Position numbers and translations under genes: made by a program
Source: JBBRUG01 sp038247995
Lineage (GTDB): Bacteria; Chloroflexota; Chloroflexia; Chloroflexales; Chloroflexaceae
Assembly: GCA_038247995.1 (NCBI GenBank)
Contig: JBBRUG010000058.1
Coordinates: forward strand, 1 to 21,589
Length of the DNA: 21,589 nt
Reading direction: 5' to 3'
Shown: piece by piece, positions 6,562 to 13,321 of the stretch
Numbering within the stretch: position 1 is the stretch's first letter
Layout: every line of letters starts with the position of its first letter
Notes under the pieces: model-generated
Seen by the model: the letters and a program-made list of their open reading frames with translations, nothing else
Database searches by the model: none
Told to the model about the DNA's origin: nothing

Positions 6562-8178
6562 ATGCCTGCACGCTCGATGGATCAGGTGGTGGCGCTTTCA
6601 AAACGGCGCGGGTTTATCTTTCCCGGCAGTGAAATCTACGGCGGCCTGCAAGGTACCTACGATTACGGCCCGCTCGGTGTTGAGCTGAAGAACAATATCA
6701 TCAACGATTGGTGGCGCACCAATGTCTATGAGCGCGACGATCTGGAAGGCATCGATGCGGCCATCCTGATGAACCGGCTGGTCTGGAAATACTCCGGTCA
6801 CGAAGAGACATTTAACGATCCGCTCGTCGATTGTCGCAACTGCAAAAGTCGCTGGCGCGCCGACCATATTCAGGGCGTCTGCCCGAACTGCGGTTCGCGC
6901 GATCTGACCGAGCCGCGGCCCTTTAATATGATGTTCAAGACCCAGGTCGGCCCGGTAGCCGACAGCGGCTCGTTCGCCTACCTGCGCCCGGAAACGGCCC
7001 AGGGCATCTTTGCCAACTTCAGCAATGTACTCACTACCACCAGTCGCAAGTTGCCCTTCGGGATCGCGCAAGTGGGTAAGGCGTTTCGGAATGAGATCAA
7101 CCCGCGCAATTTCCTCTTCCGGGTGCGCGAGTTCGACCAGATGGAGATCGAGTTTTTTGTGATGCCCGGCAGCGATGAAGAATGGCACCAGCACTGGCTG
7201 GAAGCGCGCCTCGCCTGGTGGGAGCGCATCGGCGTGTCACGCCAGCGGATCTCGATCTACGATGTGCCCGCCGATGAACTGGCCCACTACTCGAAGCGTA
7301 CCTACGACCTGATGTACGATTATCCCACGATCGGCGTGCAGGAGATCGAGGGTATCGCCAATCGCACCGACTACGACCTTGGCGCGCACAGCAAAGACCA
7401 GGCGAGCCTCGGACTGACGGCGCGGGTGAACCCAAATCCCGACAGCACGGCGCGGTTGACCTACTTCGATCAGGCCAGCGGGCGGCATCTGGTGCCCTAT
7501 GTGATCGAGCCGTCGGCGGGCGTGGGCCGTTGCGTCCTGGCTGTACTCTGCGAGGCTTACGACGAAGAGCAGATCAAGCCGCTCAGCGACGCCCGGCGCC
7601 AGGCGGTGGCCGATGCGCTGGCCGCCTTCCAGAAGAGTGTCGGGCGCAACGAGAAGATCGCGCCCGAGCAGCGCGATGCGCTCGCCGCCCGCGCCGACGA
7701 ACTGGGCCAGGATCTGACCGTGGGCCTGCCGCAACTGCTGGGCCTACTCGACATGCCCGGCGCCGACCAGATTGAACTTGGTAAGAAGCTGCGCGGCCAG
7801 GTCGAGCCGGCGCTCGACGAAGCCTACCGCACGGTGCTGCACCTCGCGCCGCGGATCGCCCCGATCAAGGCTGCTGTCTTCCCGCTTAAGCGCAACCACG
7901 AAGGCATTGTGAGCACGGCAAAACAGATTCGCCGCCAGCTTCAGGCCGAGGGCGATATGCGTACGATCTACGACGACACTGGCGCGATCGGTAAACTCTA
8001 CCGCCGCCAGGACGAAATCGGCACGCCGCTGTGTATTACGGTGGACTTTGACACGATTGGCGAGGGCAAAGACGGCGCCATGGCGGGCACCGTCACCGTG
8101 CGCGACCGCGATACGATGGAGCAGGAGCGGGTGCCGATTGCCGAATTGCAGGCGTATGTGCGGGCGAAGGTACGGTAG
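6562..8178 (+). CDS. glyS: Glycyl-tRNA synthetase (single-chain, homodimeric type)
   Basis: This class II synthetase attaches glycine to tRNA-Gly. It opens with MDQVVALSKRRGFIFPGSEIYGGLQGTYDYGPLG, typical of the alpha2-type enzyme. Motif 2 is GKAFRNEINPRNFLFRVREF with the RPETAQGIF segment upstream, and motif 3 is in YVIEPSAGVGRCVLAVL. A zinc-ribbon insertion carries CRNC and CPNC. The last 100 residues (APIKAAVFPL onward) form the anticodon-binding domain. A strong ribosome site AAAGGAG (6547-6553) is 8 bases before the ATG at 6562 but only 2 before the ATG at 6556, so 6562 is preferred; both are in frame. A region of about 90 residues between motif 3 and the anticodon domain (roughly DARRQAVADAL to EPALDEAYRTV) is Ala-rich and variable. 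The gene is controlled by the T-box directly upstream. Confidence 0.97.
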   Translation: MPARSMDQVVALSKRRGFIFPGSEIYGGLQGTYDYGPLGVELKNNIINDWWRTNVYERDDLEGIDAAILMNRLVWKYSGHEETFNDPLVDCRNCKSRWRADHIQGVCPNCGSRDLTEPRPFNMMFKTQVGPVADSGSFAYLRPETAQGIFANFSNVLTTTSRKLPFGIAQVGKAFRNEINPRNFLFRVREFDQMEIEFFVMPGSDEEWHQHWLEARLAWWERIGVSRQRISIYDVPADELAHYSKRTYDLMYDYPTIGVQEIEGIANRTDYDLGAHSKDQASLGLTARVNPNPDSTARLTYFDQASGRHLVPYVIEPSAGVGRCVLAVLCEAYDEEQIKPLSDARRQAVADALAAFQKSVGRNEKIAPEQRDALAARADELGQDLTVGLPQLLGLLDMPGADQIELGKKLRGQVEPALDEAYRTVLHLAPRIAPIKAAVFPLKRNHEGIVSTAKQIRRQLQAEGDMRTIYDDTGAIGKLYRRQDEIGTPLCITVDFDTIGEGKDGAMAGTVTVRDRDTMEQERVPIAELQAYVRAKVR

Positions 8179-8181
8179 CGC

Positions 8182-8496
8182 TCAGGTGCGTCCACGCTTC
8201 CCGACGGCAGTCTCGATGGCGCGGCGAAGCTTCCCCGCCGCGCCCCGCACGCTCTGCTCGACCGTCGCTGCGTCCTCGGTAACGGCAATGGCGGGTAGTC
8301 CTTCCAGGCGTGCGTCGAGCACACAGCGGATGTCGGTGCTGCCGCCGCGCGGGCCGTTCTGGTCGCTGAGATGTGCATCGATGCGCGTAATCTGACTCTC
8401 AAACCGCTCGATAGCATTGGTGACGATCGCATCAACTTCGGCCTGAAGTTCAGCAGTTACTTCGACACTGCTATTACTGTTGATTTGTACATGCAT
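8182..8496 (-). CDS. Short HPF/RaiA-family ribosome hibernation factor
   Basis: The 104-residue protein starts MHVQINSNSSVEVTAELQAE and continues with an alternating pattern of the S30AE/sigma-54 modulation fold: beta-strand, helix (VDAIVTNAIERFE), strands around TRIDAHLSD and DIRCVLDARLEGLPAIAVTE, and a final helix (ATVEQSVRGAAGKLRRAIETAV). Proteins of this family bind the decoding region of the 30S subunit and block translation in stress or stationary phase. The C-terminal dimerisation domain of long HPF is absent. The ATG at 8496 is preceded by GAGGT and fits the family's start; the frame is open further upstream to 8568 but without family similarity. Its stop is only 3 bases from the glyS stop (convergent). 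Confidence 0.85.
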   Translation of the reverse strand: MHVQINSNSSVEVTAELQAEVDAIVTNAIERFESQITRIDAHLSDQNGPRGGSTDIRCVLDARLEGLPAIAVTEDAATVEQSVRGAAGKLRRAIETAVGKRGRT

Positions 8497-8557
8497 ACGT
8501 GTACCTCGTTCATTGTAGGCGCAATGTGCCAAAAACCTGGCGAACCTACGTAATCTA

Positions 8558-8569
8558 CATGGTACCATG
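8558..8569. promoter_or_regulatory. Perfect palindrome, possible bidirectional promoter or operator
   Basis: CATGGTACCATG is a perfect 12-bp palindrome between the divergent hibernation-factor and zinc-ribbon genes. It contains TGGTACCAT, an extended -10-like sequence, on both strands. No -35 is evident either way. It could instead be an operator. Confidence 0.4.
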
Positions 8570-8603
8570 GTTGTCGGCGTAGGACGGCCCTGGCGAGGAC
8601 ACG

Positions 8604-9068
8604 ATGGCTTCTATTCATGGCCTCTGCCCAACCTGCGGCGTGATCGACGCATGGCGTTTCAACGGCGTGAGCGTGAGTTTACCGCCCACCGGCGGCGATT
8701 ACACCTGGGCCGAAACCGACGCAACGGCGCATTGTCCCGCCTGTGGAGCGAGCATACCAGTGCGCGTGCGCGTCGATCTGGACGATCAGCAGATCGAGCA
8801 TCTGGTACATTCGCCGCTGCCAACGCTCCCCGACCGGCGCTGGTATGTCGTCGCGCGGGTGCGGAACCACGCGGCGGATCTGGTGAGCGTTACCATCCAA
8901 GCGTTTGCGACGACGGAAGCTGCGGCGCTGCGCGACCTGGAAGCCGTGGGCGGCGCATACAAGGGCTATGAACAGCGCTGTGTGCTAGAGGTAAGCGCAG
9001 CGGGCTACCGGCGGCTCGACGGCACGCCGTTGCATGCGAGCGCGAACCGGGTTATCAGCTACGAATGA
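8604..9068 (+). CDS. Small zinc-ribbon protein of unknown function
   Basis: A 154-residue protein not assigned to a known family. Two cysteine pairs near the N-terminus, CPTC (8-11) and CPAC (44-47), frame a beta-hairpin and should bind one zinc as a zinc ribbon. The rest is a mixed alpha/beta domain with RRWYVVARVRNHAADLVSVTIQAFATTEAAALRDLEAVG, a strand-helix pattern recalling small ligand- or protein-binding folds. There is no signal peptide or membrane segment, so it should be cytosolic. GAGGA lies 4 bases before the ATG. It is transcribed away from the hibernation-factor gene and may share its promoter region. The MITE-like element begins 12 bases after its stop. Confidence 0.7.
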   Translation: MASIHGLCPTCGVIDAWRFNGVSVSLPPTGGDYTWAETDATAHCPACGASIPVRVRVDLDDQQIEHLVHSPLPTLPDRRWYVVARVRNHAADLVSVTIQAFATTEAAALRDLEAVGGAYKGYEQRCVLEVSAAGYRRLDGTPLHASANRVISYE

Positions 9069-9079
9069 AGCCCAAGTCG

Positions 9080-9224
9080 TCAGGGCTGGATGCAACGTCG
9101 ACCGATGCCGCACCCTGAGGAGCGCCCTTCGCTCCGCGCTCCTCAGGGTGCGGAGCGAAGGGTGCGTGATTCCCCCTTTGACAGGCTCAGGATGCGCACG
9201 CTTCAGGACGTTGCATCAGCCCTG
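9080..9224. mobile_element. MITE-like nested palindromic element with 9-bp flanking direct repeats
   Basis: The ends are inverted repeats: 9081-9099 (CAGGGCTGGATGCAACGTC) and 9207-9224 (GACGTTGCATCAGCCCTG) are complementary except for one extra base. They are directly flanked by CCCAAGTCG at 9071-9079 and 9225-9233, which looks like a target duplication. Inside is an 18-bp perfect inverted repeat (9108-9125 with 9136-9153). An alternative hairpin, 9125-9137 with 9150-9162, excludes the first. There is no coding sequence. This fits a non-autonomous miniature element; the mobilising transposase is not identifiable here. Confidence 0.65.
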
Positions 9225-9252
9225 CCCAAGTCGCAGCGCGATGTTGTTCGAC

Positions 9253-9258
9253 TATAAT
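9253..9258 (+). promoter_or_regulatory. -10 box ahead of the RHH/tlyA pair
   Basis: A perfect TATAAT lies 48 bases before the ATG at 9306. No convincing -35 is visible at 17-18 bases. It is just outside the MITE-like element. Confidence 0.4.
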
Positions 9259-9305
9259 ACCGGTTACGATCCCGTACTACGCCGGTTGCCGATTGCGAGC
9301 AGCTT

Positions 9306-9656
9306 ATGGACGACGGCACATTCACCATTCACACGCGGATCTACCTCGCTGCCGAGCAGCGCACAAAGTTGGAGGCGCTGTTGCGCTTGCAGGCGCGTGA
9401 CCTGGATGCGTTGTTGAGTGACCTGGTTGGAGCGTATCTCGCTGCCGAAGAGCTGCCGGCGCCGGTTGACCCAACTGATCCACAGGTTGCGCTGCGTGAC
9501 GATTTGCGGCGCCGGCGCGCTGAGTTGCGGCGATTGCGCCCAGCGCTGAACGACCGCCATAACCCACCGCCGGATTGGCTAACCCATATGGCGGCGGAAC
9601 TAGAGCGCGAGATCGCCCGTCTGGAGGAGGCCCTTAATGGCGAAGGTACGCCTTGA
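9306..9656 (+). CDS. Ribbon-helix-helix-like protein with C-terminal coiled coil, function unknown
   Basis: A 116-residue protein. The first 45 residues (HTRIYLAAEQRTKLEALL, then DLDALLSDLVGAYLAAEE) follow the strand-helix-helix pattern of MetJ/Arc/CopG DNA-binding proteins. The remainder is Arg/Glu-rich and predicted to be helical or coiled coil (DDLRRRRAELRRLRPAL, AAELEREIARLEEAL), split by a Pro-rich hinge DRHNPPPDW. The assignment rests on pattern only; the helix-turn residues are not a textbook match. The last 20 bases overlap the start of tlyA in another frame, implying translational coupling. The ribosome site is weak. It could be a regulator, or an accessory protein of the rRNA methyltransferase. 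Confidence 0.7.
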   Translation: MDDGTFTIHTRIYLAAEQRTKLEALLRLQARDLDALLSDLVGAYLAAEELPAPVDPTDPQVALRDDLRRRRAELRRLRPALNDRHNPPPDWLTHMAAELEREIARLEEALNGEGTP

Positions 9657-10437
9657 TACACTGCTTGTTGAGCGGGGCTTGGCCGAGACGCGCAACAAGG
9701 CGCAGGCATTGCTCCTGGCGGGCAGTGTGCGGGTAAATGGGCAACCGGCCGGGAAGCCGGGCACCCTGGTTGATGCGGCGGTTGCGCTTGAGGTTACGGC
9801 AGCGTTGCCCTACGCCAGCCGGGGCGGTTACAAAATGGCCCACGCCCTCGATGCTTTCGGGCTCGATCCGACCGGGTTGGTCGCGCTTGATGTCGGCGCC
9901 TCAACCGGCGGCTTCACCGATGTATTGCTCCAGCGCGGCGCAGCGCTGATATATGCTGTGGATGTAGGCTACGGCATCCTCGATTACCGGCTGCGCGCCG
10001 ACCCGCGCGTTATTGTATTGGAGCGCACGAATATTCGGCATCTGGAAGCGCTCCCACCCCAGCCTGAGCACGCAACGGCTTCAGGCGGCGCGCCCGACTG
10101 CGCTGTGATCGACGTGAGCTTTATCTCGCTCAAACTGGTGCTGCCGGCAGTGCAACGGCTGGTGCACCCCGCCGCGTGGATTATAGCGTTGATCAAACCG
10201 CAGTTCGAGGCCGGGCCGGCGCAGGTGGGTAAGGGCGGGGTCGTGCGCGAGGTGAAGGTGCATCGGGCAGTGCTGCGCGAGGTGATTGCGGCAGCCGCAA
10301 CCCACGGGTTGCGCTTACGCGGGTTGGCCCGCTCGCCGCTGATCGGCCCAGCAGGCAATGTTGAATTTCTGGCCTGGTTCCAGACCGGCACTTCAACCCT
10401 CGACGAGGAAGGCGCAATTGCAGCGGCGTTCACATAA
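9637..10437 (+). CDS. tlyA: TlyA-family 2'-O-ribose rRNA methyltransferase
   Basis: The 266-residue protein has an S4 RNA-binding domain (RLDTLLVERGLAETRNKAQ to VRVNGQP, residues 5-37) followed by an FtsJ/RrmJ-like methyltransferase domain. The SAM-binding loop is DVGASTGGFTDVLLQ (85-99). A KDKE-type catalytic tetrad can be placed at Lys66 (RGGYKM), Asp159 (VIDVSF), Lys187 (LIKPQFE) and Glu243 (GNVEFL). In mycobacteria TlyA methylates C1409 of 16S and C1920 of 23S rRNA and affects capreomycin sensitivity; related proteins were called hemolysin A. GGAGG lies 7 bases before the ATG at 9637. Its last 8 bases overlap the end of the convergent membrane-protein gene. Confidence 0.93.
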   Translation: MAKVRLDTLLVERGLAETRNKAQALLLAGSVRVNGQPAGKPGTLVDAAVALEVTAALPYASRGGYKMAHALDAFGLDPTGLVALDVGASTGGFTDVLLQRGAALIYAVDVGYGILDYRLRADPRVIVLERTNIRHLEALPPQPEHATASGGAPDCAVIDVSFISLKLVLPAVQRLVHPAAWIIALIKPQFEAGPAQVGKGGVVREVKVHRAVLREVIAAAATHGLRLRGLARSPLIGPAGNVEFLAWFQTGTSTLDEEGAIAAAFT

Positions 10438-10999
10438 TCCAGAGCCCAAAGCCAACCACAATCGCCATCCGCACAACTCGCCCGGCCAGGGTTGCACTGA
10501 AGAAGATCCAGAGCGGAATACCGAGCGCGCCGGCGAGCAACCCGGCCACGTCAAAGAAGGGGTTGGGCGGCGCCGAAAGCGCAAAGAGCACCAGCGGTGC
10601 CCGCCAGCGGTGCGTCAGTTGGCGCTGAACCCAACGGTAGAAGCGCGTCTCCACCACAACCGCCCGCCCCGAGCGGCCGACAAAGTAGGCGACCAGTTCG
10701 CCGATGGCTGAGCCTAGCGCCGCCGCAAACATGATCCCCGCCGGATCGAAGATTTGCCCCAGGCGGATCAATAAGGGGTAGTAGGGCACCGGGATGATCA
10801 CCGAGGCGTTCGCCAGGGCTGCCGACACAAAAGCCCCCATGTAGCCGAACCCGCCGAGGCGTTCCAGCAGATCGGACGGCAGCAGGAAATACAGCGCAAT
10901 ATTCAACGCCGCCAATGCCAGGCCGATTGCACCAATGCGCAGCCACGCCAGGCGGCGCTCATTGGGATGCTGAACAGGCTTAAACTGATCGGTTTCCAT
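10430..10999 (-). CDS. VTT/DedA-like (YqaA-type) integral membrane protein
   Basis: A 189-residue membrane protein with about four or five hydrophobic segments: WLRIGAIGLALAALNIALYF (about 19-38), a re-entrant region FVSAALANASVIIPVPYYPLL, FAAALGSAIGELVAYFVGR, and C-terminal FFDVAGLLAGALGIPLWIFF and RVVRMAIVVGFGLWIM. The GSAIGELVAYFVGRSGR and LSAPPNPFFDVAGLLAGALG motifs match the VTT (SNARE-associated, DedA) superfamily. Its members are linked to phospholipid scrambling or flipping and membrane homeostasis. AGGAA sits close to the ATG at 10999. The gene converges on tlyA with an 8-base overlap, so neither has room for a dedicated terminator. Confidence 0.82.
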   Translation of the reverse strand: METDQFKPVQHPNERRLAWLRIGAIGLALAALNIALYFLLPSDLLERLGGFGYMGAFVSAALANASVIIPVPYYPLLIRLGQIFDPAGIMFAAALGSAIGELVAYFVGRSGRAVVVETRFYRWVQRQLTHRWRAPLVLFALSAPPNPFFDVAGLLAGALGIPLWIFFSATLAGRVVRMAIVVGFGLWIM

Positions 11000-11058
11000 G
11001 TTCCTACTTTCGTAGTTGAGCGAATGGTTTGGTTAGGCTGAAGTTGCATTCCGCATGC

Positions 11059-13077
11059 TCACGTCCCACCCAACAGGCGCCGCAAGCGATCCCACCAGCG
11101 TTCGGCACTGACCGGCATGTGAAGGACAACCGGCAAGGGCACGACGCCGGCCTCAAGCTCTAACCCGATTGGTTGGATTCCGCTGGTGTTGCGCGGCGGG
11201 TTGAGTTGCAGCGGAACCTGAGCTACCTCAAATGGCGGCACAATTGTGCTGGGTGCAGTTATTGACGCCCACGGGCTGCGTGAACGCCAAACCAGCAGAC
11301 ACGATGCCGCGCCCAGATTCTCAACTTCGAGCATGATATAGGTTGTTTGTCCGGCCAGAATCGGCGCCGCTGTCGCTACATCAAGGCCCCGCAACCGAAT
11401 CAGCGGGAAGCGGTTTGGGTCGATCGGATGCAAGACACGGCTGATCAGCAGGCGGCGATCGAATTCACCCAATTTCGCGCGCATGGCCTGCTCGATGACG
11501 TTTGCCTCACTGCGCCGTCCGCTCTGACGCAGCCAGCGGGCCAGATCGCCGCGCACAAGCAGCGCTTCGAGTGCCGGGATCAGATCGGCCCGATTCAGGT
11601 CAAGATCTTCCAGGCGGAGCGCGTGCTGCCCGCCAACGCTGATCCCAGCCTGGCCGATCGCTTGCCAGGGGATGCGTTGGCTATGCCGGCCGCAATGCAG
11701 CACCAGTTCGCCCTGGAGCGGCCCGGCGGCGCCCTGTGCGATAACCTCGATCGTCGCCTGCGCGCCGGGGGCGAGAACGCCTACGTTGCGGCGCACCGCC
11801 CGGCCATTGTTCAGCAGGCGTAGTTCGGCGTTGGGCGTGCTCGGGCATTCGAGAACATAACTTAGCGGCGTGAAAGCTGGGTTGGTGATTTTGAGCGTTT
11901 GGGGCCGGCTCCAGATCCGCCAGCGTTTGAGCGGCACGCTGCCCAGATCGAGCCGGGCCGGGCTGAAACTGAGTAGCGGGCTGCCGCCGTCGGGGGCCAT
12001 AGCGCTGAGCAGCGTATCGAGAGCCGAGCGGCGTGAGGCGGCAACCCGCTGGGCATTCCGCAGGCGATAGAGCAGTTCGCTCATACTCTGGTCGGGTTGA
12101 CGGGCCAGCCACTGGGCGAAGACGCCCTTTTCAAGCGCGGGGGCGAGCAGTTGCGGATGGCGCTGGAGCACGTGGCTCAGGTCGCGCTGGTCGCGTAGGC
12201 TGACGCCCATATTCAGGTGCAGCGCCGGGGCCGCTACGGGTGCGCCGAGGCGCGAGCGGAGTACGGCAGCGCTAGGGCAGCGTTGCGCAAGGTTGAATTC
12301 GAGCGCCCAGCGCAGCATTGGGGCCAACTGCGGCGCGGCGCGATCGAGCTGATCCAGTTCAAACTGGAGCGGCGCGTGGCTCGGGTCGATACCCGTGAGC
12401 AGTTCGTAGGCGCAAACGCCAAGGCTGAAGATATCGGCGCGTTCGTCGTAGCCCTGGCCGCCGAGTTGTTCCGGTGCGGCATATCCGGGTGTGCCGTGGC
12501 GTGGGCGGGGCTTGCGCGGCGGGCGGCGGGTGATGGTGCTGGCGGCGCCAAGGTCGATCAGGGTCAGTGTGCCGTCGGGTCGCACGACGAGGTTGGCGGG
12601 CTTGAGGTCGCCCACCACGACCGGCACGGCCTGGCTGTGCAGATAGGTTAACAGGTCACAAAGTAAAATTGCCCAGAGCCGCACCTGACGTGGGTCAACC
12701 GCTCCGTGGCGGGTGTGGCTGAGCAGCGGCACGCCGGGGGCGAGATCACGCGCGATCCATGTGCCGCCGGAGTCGCTCTGGAGTTTGTAGAGCCGCGGCA
12801 GGGCTGGGTGGCGCAGCCGACGCAGCAGGCCGGCCTCCCAGCGTAGCACCTCCTGCGCATCGGCACGTTCGGCGGCGCTCAGATCGGTGCGGGCCACCTT
12901 CACCGCAACTGTGGTGCGGGCGCGCTGCAAGTCGGCGGCCTGAAAGACCACGGCCTGCCCGCCGGAACCAAGAATGCTCTGCAGCAAGAAACGCCCGCCC
13001 AGCAAATCGCCGGGGCGGGCGCCGCACGCCGGATGGCCCGGCGGGCTGAGGCGAGTCGTGCGTGAAGTATTAGCCAT
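11059..13077 (-). CDS. Serine/threonine protein kinase with beta-rich C-terminal region
   Basis: A 672-residue Hanks-type kinase. The kinase domain spans about residues 24-280: glycine loop ILGSGGQAVVF (36-46), ATP-anchoring Lys60 in VAVKVA, alpha-C Glu81, catalytic loop VGDLKPANL (155-163), metal-binding IDLG (174-177) and GTPGYAAPEQ (195-204). Two signature motifs deviate: HRD is VGD, so it is a non-RD kinase, and DFG is DLG. Asp157, Lys159, Asn162 and Asp175 are kept, so activity is plausible. The C-terminal 390 residues hold two probable Ig-like/beta-sandwich segments (FSPARLDLGSVPL to IPWQAIG, about 369-470, and ATAAPILAGQTTYIMLEVENLG to the end). A helical segment lies between them. No transmembrane helix is visible, unlike PknB-type receptors, so it should be cytosolic. 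Confidence 0.9.
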   Translation of the reverse strand: MANTSRTTRLSPPGHPACGARPGDLLGGRFLLQSILGSGGQAVVFQAADLQRARTTVAVKVARTDLSAAERADAQEVLRWEAGLLRRLRHPALPRLYKLQSDSGGTWIARDLAPGVPLLSHTRHGAVDPRQVRLWAILLCDLLTYLHSQAVPVVVGDLKPANLVVRPDGTLTLIDLGAASTITRRPPRKPRPRHGTPGYAAPEQLGGQGYDERADIFSLGVCAYELLTGIDPSHAPLQFELDQLDRAAPQLAPMLRWALEFNLAQRCPSAAVLRSRLGAPVAAPALHLNMGVSLRDQRDLSHVLQRHPQLLAPALEKGVFAQWLARQPDQSMSELLYRLRNAQRVAASRRSALDTLLSAMAPDGGSPLLSFSPARLDLGSVPLKRWRIWSRPQTLKITNPAFTPLSYVLECPSTPNAELRLLNNGRAVRRNVGVLAPGAQATIEVIAQGAAGPLQGELVLHCGRHSQRIPWQAIGQAGISVGGQHALRLEDLDLNRADLIPALEALLVRGDLARWLRQSGRRSEANVIEQAMRAKLGEFDRRLLISRVLHPIDPNRFPLIRLRGLDVATAAPILAGQTTYIMLEVENLGAASCLLVWRSRSPWASITAPSTIVPPFEVAQVPLQLNPPRNTSGIQPIGLELEAGVVPLPVVLHMPVSAERWWDRLRRLLGGT

Positions 13078-13202
13078 AGGAACGGGTCAGTTAACCGCGT
13101 CTTGCATGGGCGCGCCGTAGCGCATAAAGTACGGCTCGGTCGAAGCCGCTGGGCGGTTTGGGCCAAAGGGCGAACGACGAACGAGCAACGCCGTACCATG
13201 CC

Positions 13203-13263
13203 CGTCCGTCGTCCGTCGTCCGTCGTCCGTCGTCCGTCGTCCGTCGTCCGTCGTCCGTCGTCC
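13203..13263. repeat. Heptanucleotide tandem repeat (CGTCCGT), 8 full units
   Basis: Eight exact copies of CGTCCGT occupy 13203-13258, followed by a partial copy to 13263. It lies in the 244-base gap between the kinase start (13077) and the end of the Ig-like protein gene (13322). A 7-bp unit is out of phase with codons, and the array is intergenic. The rest of this gap shows no gene. Confidence 0.95.
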
Positions 13264-13321
13264 TTGGTCGCTCCCGGACAGCGACTTGCGCCTGACAGTA
13301 CTACTTTTGATGGACGAAACC

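Noticed and set aside
13203..13263. CRISPR or coding repeat
   Set aside because: The units are contiguous 7-mers with no spacers and no open frame that makes sense.
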